From Adiantum capillus-veneris (taxonomy: Eukaryota; Streptophyta; Polypodiopsida; Polypodiales; Pteridaceae), in the NCBI GenBank assembly GCA_014529385.2, contig CM043958.1, positions 90,419,025 to 90,483,024 on the forward strand: DNA of 64,000 bases, given 5' to 3'. The stretch's first letter is position 1. Each line of letters starts with the position of its first letter. Below are positions 20,228-30,440 of this stretch, piece after piece. The notes beneath the pieces are model-generated. The model worked only from the letters and a program-made list of their open reading frames with translations, did not search any database and was not told the origin of the DNA. A program made the translations under genes and the position numbers.

Positions 20228-21001
20228 TTTGAGACAAATGACCATGCGTTTTACAATTCAACAATGGCTTGAAGACATTTTTAGTTTCAAATGCAACATG
20301 TGCCGATTACACTTCTTGAAACTCCAAAACTTGTCAAGGATGTCAAAATGCAACCGAAGATGCAATGAAAACACATCATACTAGCCTTCCTTCCGGTGGA
20401 CACCTAACCTCCAATCTGGGTCAACTCCGAAAAGATCCTATGACACTAGATAATACTTGCAATGCCACAAACATATACAAGGCAACTATGGAGAAGAGAA
20501 ATCACTAAGATAGAAAGAGAGGACATCAAAGAATATGAGAGAGGGCTTTCTGTTGCAACTTGCACGCCACCCCTGTAGAACTTGCAAAGCTGCCCTTGCC
20601 ATACATGTAACCTGTCGCCCTACCCTTGCTCAAGTGCACTTACAGAGCTCGTCTGCTACACTCAATCCCTCATTTACCCTACACTCTTGGCTGCTACAAC
20701 TCGACGAGCTGTCCAATTGCTTCAGATATACATACATGTATGTATATATGTGTAGACATACATGTATATATACATATATCAATTGATATGCCATACATTC
20801 CTATTCCTCTCACTAAAGGTACGAGAAGAATGATGTTGACAACACTTGTGACCCTTGACAAAATAGTTCAAAATCCTGACCAATGTAACTTCCGGGACAA
20901 CATGGTGAAAATACTAGAGTAACTATTCGTCAAGATAAACGGGCCCCTATGACTCAAATCCTAACAATGCCAGACATTGGCACTACCTTTAACTCCGATC
21001 T

Positions 21002-21002
<1 letters not shown>
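20228..21002. other. No gene recognised; AT palindromes near 20727-20785
   Basis: Non-coding-looking DNA. Around 20727-20785 are self-complementary ACATACATGTATGT and TACATGTATATATACATAT tracts. No domain or element end was identified. Confidence 0.4.
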
Positions 21003-21034
<32 letters not shown>

Positions 21035-21036
21035 GG

Positions 21037-21069
<33 letters not shown>
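21003..21069. repeat. 31-nt poly-G followed by (GA)n
   Basis: G31 at 21003-21033 runs into GAGGAGAGG and a GA repeat to about 21069. It is the longest homopolymer in the window. Confidence 0.93.
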
Positions 21070-21070
<1 letters not shown>

Positions 21071-21387
21071 ATAGACAAAAAATAAAAGAATAATAAAACA
21101 CTCCTTTGAAAATTTAAGGGTGCTCCATTGTACACACGCTAAAACTCCCTCTGCATGCACCCTCCCTTTCTACTGAAAGGTAGCGCCAACAAAGAACGAA
21201 CAAAAACCCGATTCCCTAAAGAATCAACAATCTGCAACTTTCTCACACAGTTCTCTCGGATCCAACACTCACCTCAATATCTTGGAGGCAACGTGAGACA
21301 ACATGATCTAATGGCTCTACCCACTGCTCAATATCAAAAACTGTCGAATATTTCTCACAATGGCCTACACATACGAAAGACGACGCC

Positions 21388-22012
21388 AGGTTAATGCCTC
21401 TCTTATAAGAAATAGGAAGAAAAGAAAGTCTGCCATCGTAACATACCATGTGGCAGTAATCCAAAAGCTTAATTCGACATCCACAATTGCTCCAAAAGGG
21501 TATGATGCTTTTACTGATCACTACTCTTCATGTCAACACATGCCACCAGAAGTCAAACTTGCCAGAAGAAGCATTTAATGTCTTAGGTGGTGAGAGAAGC
21601 AAATCTTCAAAAGGCACTAGTCCCAAAACATCAAGCTCCTATATAGAAAAGCAAAAAGCTAGAGCTGCCCTTGTTCTCAGAGTCGTCTTCACACAAGCTT
21701 TCAGTTAGTCTCATAACTGTTACCGGGAATCCAGTGTTAGGTGTAGTGAGAAAACAAGGTGAAAAAGTCGCAATGGCCCACAAAAGACTATGTGACCCAC
21801 TTTTCAATATCCCCTCTATAACATCGAAAAACAAAATGTCCACTCTCTCTCTAACGGGCTGACATATATATAAGACAATGCTTAGTTGATGCCCCTCTTA
21901 CAAGAAAAAGGAAGAAAACAGGTTTGCCATCATTGACTTGCAAAGTGGCACTAATCGACAAGCTTTATCTGAACTTTCCACAATTGCTCCTAAGAGTTCC
22001 ATGCTTTACTAA
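21388..22012. repeat. Diverged direct repeats, two copies about 495 bp apart
   Basis: 21388-21520 and 21883-22012 share phrases such as TTGATGCC/TTAATGCC, TATAAGAAATAGGAAGAAA and CACAATTGCTCC in the same order, with many substitutions. Identity of the repeat family is unknown. Confidence 0.6.
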
Positions 22013-22176
22013 CCCCTTCTGTAGCCAAAAAGATTACCAATACTTTCTTATCTGCAAAGCACTATCTTTTAACTTAATACAAAGCCCTTTCTCTAACTGT
22101 TAAGCATTTTGCTGGACACGACAAGGCCCATGTTCAATATGATACATTTGTGTATACATTCGGAGAGCGGCTTGTA

Positions 22177-22561
22177 TCATGTACCTTTAAGATATCCAAG
22201 CCATAATGACAATGGAAACTGTGCAACTGCAATAAATAAAAGTAAATAATGGTGCCTGCTAGAGTCCCTCTCATAACTTCTCACTTCAGCAAAGACGACG
22301 CGCTTCATTGTCTTTACCAAGAAAACAGCCATACAAAGACTAGTTAACGGCATGAGGACGTAATACGAGTAATGCCACAACATGCGTGCCATCACTGAGA
22401 GCGATACACCAACAAAGGCATAGCCCCCATATGAGAGTATGTCGAATATCGCTGCATCACCGTTACCAAGAGCATAAAGAGAGAGCTTGATGAGTGTAGC
22501 ATTCACCAACCAGCCAAGTAGCCCTTTGGTAAACTGAATACTGAGCACATCTGGGCTAAAT
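22177..22561 (-). CDS. Yif1 family protein, terminal exon
   Basis: Minus-strand exon encoding the C-terminal half of a plant Yif1 (Yip1-interacting factor), a multi-pass membrane protein of ER-Golgi vesicle transport that partners Yip1 and Rab GTPases. Motifs typical of plant Yif1 are seen: FSPDVL, FTKGLLGW, YGGYAFVGV, SYYVLMP, SLCMAVFLVKTMKRVVFAEVRSY and SSRHHYLLLF. Four or five hydrophobic helices are visible and the frame ends at TGA (22177-22179). The exon edge is set by an acceptor TTTGAAACTTTCAG just upstream at 22562. Upstream exons should lie above 22562, but none was recognised before Copia-4, so this is either a gene with a long TE-filled intron or an isolated fragment. Confidence 0.82.
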
Positions 22562-22688
22562 CTGAAAGTTTCAAAGAAATTTTGCTTAATCAATCTTAAA
22601 AACGAATAGAAGCCTAAGAAGAGATGAATCAAAACCTCAACTTATAAAACCAACTTGATACACAGATAAATCATCATTGTGCCGCTTG

Positions 22689-22768
22689 GTAAACTACAGG
22701 GCCCATAATTTCATGAATGGGCTTAGAATTGATTGGCCATTCATGAAATTATGGGCCCTGAAGTTTAC
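22689..22768. repeat. Long near-perfect hairpin (32-bp arms, 16-nt loop)
   Basis: Arm GTAAACTACAGGGCCCATAA... (22689-22720) is the reverse complement of 22737-22768 apart from one mismatch. It lies about 130 bp upstream of the Yif1 exon, i.e. in its presumed last intron. It could be a young MITE core or a small-RNA-producing foldback. Confidence 0.9.
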
Positions 22769-23096
22769 AGAAACTAATGGGGATTAGAAAAAAAAAGGGA
22801 CATGAATGTTGATGATGAATATAAACACAAGTTTTGAAACTGTTTTGATAGATTGATGAAAAAAATCAAAGACAAAGAAATTGTACAAGCAAATATTAGT
22901 GACTCATTCTGGTGCAAAAAGCACAAGAATTAATTTCTATACCTAGATGAATCCAGGATAAACCCTTTATTCCTTTACTTTGAGTTCTTGAAAGGTCTCT
23001 GACGTTCTCTAGCAGTTGAAATGTGACGAGCCAGTGACCTGGCATTAGAAAGCCGGTGCACTCACACATTCGACAAATGCAGAGGGCAGCAGCAGG

Positions 23097-23098
<2 letters not shown>

Positions 23099-23149
<51 letters not shown>
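23099..23149. repeat. (CT)n microsatellite, first copy
   Basis: About 51 bases of CT repeat, followed by CATGCAACAGGACCATCGC. The same flank follows the second run, so repeat plus flank is a tandem unit of about 95 bp. Confidence 0.92.
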
Positions 23150-23151
<2 letters not shown>

Positions 23152-23188
23152 GCAACAGGACCATCGCCGAGCATGTATGCCTAAAGCT

Positions 23189-23190
<2 letters not shown>

Positions 23191-23244
<54 letters not shown>
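23191..23244. repeat. (CT)n microsatellite, second copy
   Basis: About 54 bases of CT followed by ATGCAACAGGACCATCGC; the duplicated unit of 23099-23190. Confidence 0.92.
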
Positions 23245-23246
<2 letters not shown>

Positions 23247-23547
23247 GCAACAGGACCATCGCTGAGCATGCATGCCTAGAGTCAAGAAAGCTCGTAAAGA
23301 AGGGGAGAAGGCAGTATATGGAGATGGTAGGGCCCTCATTGATGGCAAGACTGTCGCATAAGGACTTGCGGCCTATGCGACACGCTGAATTTCAGCCAAG
23401 AAGGTCAACTTTCACGCGAGATTTTGCAATTTCGTCGCCAAAGGACTCGTCCCCGGACACTAGAGAGCTCCTGGCAACCCAAATTGACACAAAAAAGGCT
23501 GAAATTAGGTCAAAAACAGCAAATTACAGGTTATGACAGCAAAATAC

Positions 23548-23625
23548 AGGTTTTGCAAATGATGTATTAAGGTGTGGGAATACTTTAGGTTTTGCAAATG
23601 ATGTATTAAGGTGTGGGAATACTTT
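23548..23625. repeat. 39-bp tandem duplication
   Basis: AGGTTTTGCAAATGATG starts at 23548 and 23587; the two 39-bp units look identical over nearly their full length. Confidence 0.92.
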
Positions 23626-24125
23626 TGCTAAGTCCTTGATACCCGAAAGCTCTGAAATTGCCGAAAAACAAGACCTAAAACAAGTGTTTTAAGCAAATTT
23701 CAGATTTACGCAGGTTTTTGCAAGTGTTTTTATGGTGCGATTACATTGGGGAAAGTGCAAATTGATGCAATCTACGCACATTTGACAAATTTTGGCAATG
23801 TATGACCATTTGTGGCTCAATTTCATGCAATTTTGATGCTACAAATTGGGGCTTTTGCTCATGCATGCTTCTAAAGGCTGCGTATTAGCTTTATGTATGT
23901 TTTGTGAGGCTAAAAACAACTAAATTTGTTGTTTTAGAGCACAAATTCGCTCGCTGAAATTTCCTGCGCATAAATTTCAAAATTTGATTTTTGTGCCCAA
24001 ATCGACCTATTTTGCCCCAAATTGCTCATGTGACCATTTGGAGCTGTAGTGCACATCTCTGTGAGGCTATACTCCGATTTTTGCGCATTTTGCCTAAAAA
24101 TTCAACGTATTATCCCTCTTAATCC
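23626..24125 (+). other. Probable Copia-4 leader, no 5' LTR found
   Basis: 500 bases upstream of the gag ATG rich in TTTTGCAAAT-like phrases. Neither the TGTTGGGTTAAAGG LTR nor a tRNA primer site was seen, so the element appears 5'-truncated or rearranged. Confidence 0.45.
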
Positions 24126-24131
24126 GTGCAA

Positions 24132-24461
24132 ATGGCCTCATCTTCTTCGAATGTGAAGAACCTCTTCGAGATTAGGAGGTTCGATGGAACAGGTTTCGAT
24201 ATTTGGAAAGACAGGATTCAAGGAATTCAAGGATTCGTATTTCTTAAGGATTGCAAAGGGGCACTTGAACAAGTGAAGCCACAGAATATGATGGATGAAG
24301 CATGGGTTAGCATGAACAGGAAGGCCGTTACATACATTAAAATGGCCATGACCGATGAGACCATCATTGATGTGAAAGGTCTCACAACTGCTTTTGATGT
24401 GTGGGAGAAGTTAAAGGGAATGTATGAAAATACAACGTCTGTCAATGTCACCAGCGTGTGA
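24132..24461 (+). pseudogene. Copia-4 gag, N-terminal part
   Basis: Starts at the ATG at 24132 (MASSSSNVKNLFEIRRFDGTG) with the FDGTGFDIW motif of copia gags, then the UBN2 region with DEAWVSMNRKAVTYIKMAM and AFDVWEKLKGMYEN. It stops at VNVTSV where the foreign block begins; the continuation is at 25927. Gag assembles the virus-like particle. Confidence 0.85.
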
Positions 24462-25926
24462 CTACTATCTATCCTTTTTGTTGATTTCTTTCTTATTATC
24501 TATTTACTTTCACTTTTTGGAAACACCCCTCGGGAAATCTAACTGCCCTGCATTGCATAGCTAGTGTGGAACTGTCCAGAGGGAGTCCAGGCCTGAGGGC
24601 AAGAGAGCACTAAGGTTGGACAAGGACTATGGTTAGCCAAGTGGGGTCATTGACTAGCCAAAGTGGAATCCTTTGCTACAGAGGCTACATTTCAGTTTTG
24701 GATGTGGCCACAGTGTACAAAGAGGGTCGGATGACCTAGAAAGATACAATGGCAGCATCTCCTAAAATTTAGGGAACTGCTATTTTGGGACCTGAAAATG
24801 TCTTCGCGTCATTACGTGCAGTTTGACATGGGGATCATTTTGTTACTCTGTGGCCAAGTCAACAGAGGCTGCAGGTGAGATATTTTTAGACCCGAGGGTC
24901 TAAAGCGGGAAAATGCACAAATGAGTGACACTTGGCACTCTGAGGCCAGTTTACTACTTATAGAGAAGGCAAAAACGTGATTTATAGCTGGGAGGCTCAT
25001 TTTGCAAGTCTCTGTCACAGGTTAAGAGCTATGGAGTGCTTGCTTTCCCTCTTATGCACAGTGCGGTGCCAGGAGTGATGCCCTGCACGCTACGCACTGC
25101 CCTCTCTCTCCCCTTTGGCAGTATGTTATGCCCCTCTAGTGGGCTTTTCATTTGACCAATGTACAGTTGTGTGGGTTCATGCGCGATTGCCGAGGCAAGA
25201 GCCTCTTGCACAGGTACTGGATTAGCTAGCGGCTAATCCCCCCGCAGGTACAGGTGAATTCGGAGAGGTTTCACGCCAGAAATCTCGTCCGATTCAAAGG
25301 GCAAGTAGCCCTACAGGTGCGGGAGCTCGAGGACTTGCTAGGGATGCGACCGGCACGCGGAACGGAGCCCGAAACAGTGAATTACAGCCTGCTGTGTATT
25401 TTTGCAGGTTTAGGGTTTTGGCCCTAAACGGACCCTAATACCCCCAGGAGGTTCGGGGACGCAAGGGGACCGCTGTACAGGCGATCTGGCGCATTTTCAG
25501 GGCTGAAAACAGAGAATTCAGCGTGCTGCAGATTCTCGCCAGGTTTTGCAAAGTGCCCGTATGCGTCGGGAAAGTCAGTCAATGCGTGGGAATACTGACC
25601 GTGAAGGGTTCTAGTACAGTTATGCTGCCGAAATCAGGCTGGAACAGTGGAAATTCAGCCGAGTTTGTGCGGGGCAGCTTGTAGGGAACCACAGCGTTTA
25701 TTCCCTCTTTTGAACAATAAAGAAATACCGAAAGGGGCGCCTAAGTTAGGGGCCAATCTGGTGTCCGTCTACTCATACAGGTGCAATCTATCAGCCTGTA
25801 TCCCTCTCCCCTTTGTTGTGTCTTGAAAGTACAGGTAAAATAGACGACTAATAATGGGTGAAAGCTAAATCAAGGTTTGAAGTAAAGTCTACCGCCCTTT
25901 TTGGATTGAACAGGCCTGTCAACCAG
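24462..25926. mobile_element. Probable solo LTR inserted in Copia-4 gag
   Basis: About 1,465 bp with TG at the start (TGACTACTATC) and CA at the end (GTCAACCA), no coding capacity, and an abrupt break in the gag reading at both edges. The flanks are GCGTG on the left and GGTG on the right, a possible but imperfect target duplication. The size and terminal dinucleotides suit a gypsy solo LTR; no matching copy is present here to confirm it. Confidence 0.5.
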
Positions 25927-26526
25927 GTGCACTTGATGTGAAAACTTGTTGGCATGCAACTAAATGAGTCCAAGAGCACGGCAGAGCACTTGTCATTGTT
26001 CGCAGGTACTTTGTTGCAATTACAAGATTTTGGCTTGCCCCCTTTTGATGATAAGCTAAAAGCTATCTTCTTGCTTATGACCTTACCTGAGTCATGGGAA
26101 ACTTCGGTGGTTTCGTTGTCCAATAACCCCAATTTGACCTTTGATGGTGTTAGGGGTTCTATCTTGAATGAAGAAATCAAGAGGAAAGCAAGTGGAGAGG
26201 AAGGCAGCTCTACCAACATGGTTAGAGACAGGACAGAAAAGAAGAATGCTTATGCACAAAGGAGTAAGAGTAAGAGTAAAGAAAGGGGAAATGCAAGCAA
26301 AGGCAAGGATGATGTGACTTGCTATCAATGTGGCAGGAAAGGTCACAAGAAACCCGATTGCAGGTACTATAAAGCTGAGTTAGAAAGGAAAAAGAATGGC
26401 GGAGACAAAAAGAAAGAGAAGAAGGAAGTCAAGGCAGATGCACAGGATAGCTCAAAGGACAAAGAGAAGGCCAATGTGGCTTCTAGTGTCGTGATTGAGG
26501 AGCTGTCAGATGTAGAGGACATCTAG
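25927..26526 (+). pseudogene. Copia-4 gag, C-terminal part with zinc knuckle
   Basis: Resumes the gag after the insert with MQLNESKSTAEHLSLFAG, then LPESWETSVVSL and a Lys-rich linker. The CCHC knuckle CYQCGRKGHKKPDC lies at 26320-26362, followed by a long charged KKEKKEVKAD region. It ends at a TAG (26524). A TGA just inside the junction (about 25938) breaks the join. Normal copia gag order otherwise. Confidence 0.85.
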
Positions 26527-26968
26527 TGTGCCACTTTGTCAGATGATGATATGACCTTGATGCCTCTCTAAATGTTCATTCACAGGACATGCAGATCACC
26601 AAGAGTGATCTTATTGATGCTTTGTTGACTGTCAATGATCCATTGTCCCAGACTTGGATTGTTGATTCCGGTGCTTCATTTCATGTGACTCTACTTTTGA
26701 TGTAGGCAAGCGTGGCCATGTATACCTTGGAAACAATCATGCATGTTCCATTGAGGTATTGGCACTGTGCATCTCTCCATAGATGGCACAAATGAGCTTG
26801 TCTTGCATGATGTTAGATATGTGTCGGGAATCAAGAAGAGTCTGCTTTCTGTTGGTCAGATGGATATGCATGGTTACAACATCTTGTTTGAGAGAGGATC
26901 ATGGAAAATGACTAAAGGCTCAAGGCTGATTGTAAAGGGCACAAAGAAAGGGACACTTTACTGCATGC
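26527..26968 (+). pseudogene. Copia-4 protease region
   Basis: Contains the aspartic protease start WIVDSGASFHVT near 26657, a frameshift a few codons later, then DVRYVSGIKKSLLSVGQM at 26809-26865, the usual flap-to-end region. This cleaves gag-pol in intact relatives. Confidence 0.75.
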
Positions 26969-27621
26969 ATGGGAAGGCCCTGTTGGGCAAGCAAGTTTAT
27001 TGCATTGGCTGAAATTAACTCTCACATGGAGTTGTGGCACAAGAGGCTTGGCCATATGAGCCAAAAGGTTTGTACTTTGAACAAGCTTGATGCTAAAGGC
27101 ACAAAGCTTGACTTTTGTAATGAATGTCAACATGGCAAGAAAGTAAAGCGTTCTTATTACTCTGGTGTCTCTCGTAAATCTTGTGTGCTTGATCTTGTAC
27201 ATTCTGATGTATGTAGCATGCCTACTAAGTCTATGGGTGGTGTATGTTATTTTGTCTCCTTTGTTGATGATCATTCTAGGAAAATTTGGGTTTATTTGCT
27301 TAAGTCTAAGGATGAAGCCTTTGCTGCGTTTAAGAGATTTCATGCATTTGCGACCACCCAAACAGGTAGAAAGCTAAAATGCTTGCGTACAGACAATGGG
27401 GGGGAGTACACAAGTACTGAATTTAACAAGTTTTGTGAAAATTTGGCATTCAGAGGGAGCTTATTGTGCCATACAGCCCCTCTTCTACTGGTGTGGCTGA
27501 AAGATTCAATAGGACACTTTGTGAGAGAGTGAGATGCATGTTGTCCACAGCTAATCTCTGTCATGGATTCTGAGGAGAAGCTTTGAAAACTGCAATGCAT
27601 ATATGCAATTGATCCCCTCAC
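26969..27621 (+). pseudogene. Copia-4 integrase
   Basis: Carries LWHKRLGHMS and CNECQHGK of the HHCC domain, then HSDVCSMP, FVDDHSRKIWVY and LRTDNGGEYTS of the core. A frameshift near 27450 moves the GVAERFNRT block (third catalytic residue) into another frame, and two stops occur near 27570-27612. It then leads into the 27622 frame. The three acidic catalytic positions are still readable. Confidence 0.85.
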
Positions 27622-29529
27622 GTGTCTTTGAAAGGTGACATCCCTGAAGAGGTTTGGTCTGGCAAGCCTGCTTCATATGATCACTTACGCATTTTTGGTT
27701 GCAAAGCTTTTGTGCATGTTAGACCTGAGTTGAGGAGTAAACTAGATGCGAAGTCCATTAAAGGCCTCTTCATGGGATATGGTGAAGAAGGCGAAATGGG
27801 TTACAGGATTTGGTTACCTCAGCTCAAAAGGGTTGTCCGCAGCCGGGATGTTGTTTTTAATGAGGCAAAGCTGCTTCAAAACAATTGTGCCTCAAAGCAT
27901 GACCATAGAAGGGTGAAATTTCAGCATGACCAACCACCTGTTAGGCCTATTTTTGACCCTCAGGATGCACCACAAATGGCTGAAAATGTAGATGATCCAG
28001 TGGTATTTGAGCCAGATGATGTTGGACAGCAAATTGAGGCTCCTGAAGGGCATTTGCAGCCAAAAAACAATGCTGAAAATGGTGCTGAAAATGATGTACA
28101 GCAGCCCATTGTTGATGGTTTTATCGTGCCACCTGATGTAAACCCATTGCCGGATAATGTGGACCATTGGGTGAGGCGGTCTATTCGTCAAAGACGGCCC
28201 GTGAGTCGATATGACCCCTCTTTGCATTACATTATGTTGACAGACGAGGGAGAGCCACTTACGTATAAAGAGGCAAAGACATGTGAGCACAGCGACAAGT
28301 GGGAGCTTGCTATGCAAGAAGAGATTAAAGCTTTGCATGTTAATCATACTTGGGATTTGGTTGAATTGCCCAAAGGAAGGAAGGCTATTCCTAACAAATG
28401 GGTGTATAAAATCAAAATTGTTGATGCAAAACCCAAGTATAAGACAAGGCTTGTGGCAAAGGGATATGTTCAAACCAAGGGCATAGACTTTCACGAGGTG
28501 TTCTCTCCTGTTGTGAAGATGATCACTTTGCGTGTACTGTTTGCCATAGTGGCTGCTCTTGATTTGGAAATGGACCAAATGGATGTACATACCGCTTTCT
28601 TGCATGGTGATGTGGAAGAAGAGCTTTACATGAAGCAACCCAAGGGTTTTGTTATCCCTGGCAAGGAACATTTGGTATGTATGCTCAATAGAAGCTTGTA
28701 TGGGCTGAAACAATCATGTAGACAGTGGTACAAGAAGTTTGATCGCTTCATGCTTAAACATGGTTACAAAAGAAGCCATGCAGACCATTGTTTGTATACC
28801 AAACGTGATGAGGATGGCAACCCTATCATTCTTGTGCTCTATGTAGACGATATGTTGATAGCTGCAAAGAAAAGAAGCATTGTTGATGCTCTTAAAGGGC
28901 AGCTGAAATCTGCGTTTTCAATGAAAGACTTTGGGACAGCTGAACATATACTTGGAGTGCGTGTTACACGGCAAAGAGACAAGCGCCTATTGTATTTGTC
29001 GCAAGAAAAGTACATTGAAAAGGTGCTGGACAGATTTAACATGGCTGAAGCAAAGCCTCTTGGTGTGCCATTACAGCCATATGTCAAAATCTCCAAGGAT
29101 GATTATCCCAAGTCAAAGGAAGAAGCCAATGACATGCAAAGTGTGCCTTATGCTTCAGCTTGTGGTTCACTTATGTATGCTATGGTTGCTACTAGGCCTA
29201 ATATAGCCCATGCAGTGGGAGTTGTTAGCCGATTTATGGCTAATCCAGGCAGGTTGCATTGGGATGCAGTGAAGTCCATTATGAGGTACTTGAAAGGGAC
29301 TAAAAACAAATGCCTCTGCTATGGTAAAGGACCAATGGAGTTGAAGGGATTTTGTGACTCTGACATGGCTGGTGATGTGGATACACGAAAATCCACAAGT
29401 CGCTATGTATTTACTCTTGCAGGAGGTGCTGTTTCATGGTGTTCTAGATTGCAAAAGATTGTTGCATTGTTTACGACAGAAGCTGAATATATTTCAGCCA
29501 CTAAGGCTTCCAAAGAAGCTATTTGTTAG
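27622..29529 (+). CDS. Copia-4 integrase C-terminus, RT and RNase H
   Basis: The longest open frame in the window at 635 residues. It begins with the integrase tail (FGCKAFVHVRPELRSKLD, RSRDVVFNEAK), an acidic/Pro linker, then full copia RT: WELAMQEEIKAL, KTRLVAKGYVQTKG, QMDVHTAFLHGD, LYGLKQSCRQWYK and intact catalytic LYVDDMLIA at about residue 410. RNase H follows with DSDMAGDVDTRKSTS and TTEAEYISA. It ends at a TAG just before the last RNase H segment. It seems the best-preserved RT in the window. Confidence 0.92.
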   Translation: MSLKGDIPEEVWSGKPASYDHLRIFGCKAFVHVRPELRSKLDAKSIKGLFMGYGEEGEMGYRIWLPQLKRVVRSRDVVFNEAKLLQNNCASKHDHRRVKFQHDQPPVRPIFDPQDAPQMAENVDDPVVFEPDDVGQQIEAPEGHLQPKNNAENGAENDVQQPIVDGFIVPPDVNPLPDNVDHWVRRSIRQRRPVSRYDPSLHYIMLTDEGEPLTYKEAKTCEHSDKWELAMQEEIKALHVNHTWDLVELPKGRKAIPNKWVYKIKIVDAKPKYKTRLVAKGYVQTKGIDFHEVFSPVVKMITLRVLFAIVAALDLEMDQMDVHTAFLHGDVEEELYMKQPKGFVIPGKEHLVCMLNRSLYGLKQSCRQWYKKFDRFMLKHGYKRSHADHCLYTKRDEDGNPIILVLYVDDMLIAAKKRSIVDALKGQLKSAFSMKDFGTAEHILGVRVTRQRDKRLLYLSQEKYIEKVLDRFNMAEAKPLGVPLQPYVKISKDDYPKSKEEANDMQSVPYASACGSLMYAMVATRPNIAHAVGVVSRFMANPGRLHWDAVKSIMRYLKGTKNKCLCYGKGPMELKGFCDSDMAGDVDTRKSTSRYVFTLAGGAVSWCSRLQKIVALFTTEAEYISATKASKEAIC

Positions 29530-29777
29530 CACGCCTATGTAGTGAGTTTGGTTTGCCTGCCAAGGCACCTATGCTTGGTTGTGATAGCCAGAGTGCCATA
29601 TGTCTGGCAAAGAACGCCATGTTTCATGCACGCACAAAGCATATTGATGTGCGGTATCACTCATACGAGAAGTGCTTGAGGATGGCCTTATTACATTGGT
29701 TAAGGTCCATACATCACAAAATCCAGCCGATGCTCTCACTAAGTGCTTACCCAAAGCACAACATCATCTATGCATAG
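29523..29777 (+). pseudogene. Copia-4 RNase H C-terminus
   Basis: Continues the RNase H in a shifted frame: LCSEFGLPAKAP, GCDSQSAICLAKN and ARTKHIDVRYH, then degenerates. It overlaps the 27622-29529 frame by a few bases, marking the frameshift. Confidence 0.82.
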
Positions 29778-29832
29778 AGATGGTGGGAGTCACGTAGCTT
29801 AAAGGCGCAATTTATGCCTTTAAGTGGGAGGT

Positions 29833-30134
29833 TGTTGGGTTAAAGGCCCAAATGGCCCCCTTTTAATGTATATTTTAAAGGTTACTAACCTTTAGCCAAG
29901 TTCACATTGAACTTGGCCACTAACTTATTAAATTGGTCCTTATACAAATAATAAAGGGATAGTGAGCTTTTAACAACTCAACTCACTAATCCCCTTGCAA
30001 CTCACGAGCACTCTCTCTCTGCTCCATCATTTTGCTAGCGCCCCCTTCCTCAACTCAACGCCTCCTCTGCAAAGCACACACCCCGCACACTCTCGCGTGC
30101 TCTTTCACTTGCACACACCGCCGCGCACTCATCA
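29833..30134 (+). repeat. Copia-4 3' LTR
   Basis: Starts TGTTGGGTTAAAGGCCC after the polypurine tract and ends CACTCATCA. The right end is fixed by comparison with 61899-62202, where homology stops at the same base. A possible AATAAA lies at 29950-29955. Confidence 0.9.
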
Positions 30135-30440
30135 CACATCCAGAGAGGCTTGAGGAGGTGATGAGAGGATGGGACCTCATTCTTCTGACAGAGACACATG
30201 AGAGCCCAGAGAGGAGTCTACCGAGGATCCAGGGCTTCCAATGGGAGTCTTCACATCGAGGAAACTCGCAAGCACACCACACGAGGGTGAGGAGGGGTCG
30301 CTATACTCTTCAAAGAGACTCCAAAGCAAGATACAAATTGTCGCACGGGACCCACAAGCCAATTACCTTGGATCCGCTTTGAGCTATCACGAGACAAGAT
30401 TATCTACATCACCCTATGCTACTTCGCCCCCTAAGGCTCC
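30135..30440 (+). pseudogene. LINE endonuclease, part 1
   Basis: Non-LTR retrotransposon AP-like endonuclease that nicks target DNA. It reads GWDLILLTETHE near 30170 (the conserved Glu strand), then after a frameshift GVAILFKETP and RFELSRDKIIYITLCYFAP near 30420. The text then breaks off and resumes at 36421. The 5' end is cut by the Copia-4 LTR. Confidence 0.75.

Larger units (their letters stand above)
24126..30134 (+). mobile_element. Copia-4: Ty1/copia element with 3' LTR
   Basis: Plus-strand copia with gag, zinc knuckle, protease, integrase, RT, RNase H, polypurine tract (AAGTGGGAGG) and a 302-bp 3' LTR. The gag is interrupted by about 1.47 kb of foreign DNA (24462-25926). The 3' LTR abuts LINE endonuclease sequence, so it inserted into the LINE. 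A second LTR of this family lies at 61899-62202. Confidence 0.9.

Noticed and set aside
20535-20922. Plus-strand ORFs of 80-98 residues
   Set aside because: Overlapping frames with no domain and AT-palindrome content; no support as genes.
23062-23259. Minus-strand ORF of Glu-Arg repeats
   Set aside because: It is only the translation of the two (CT)n microsatellites; no start context or domain.
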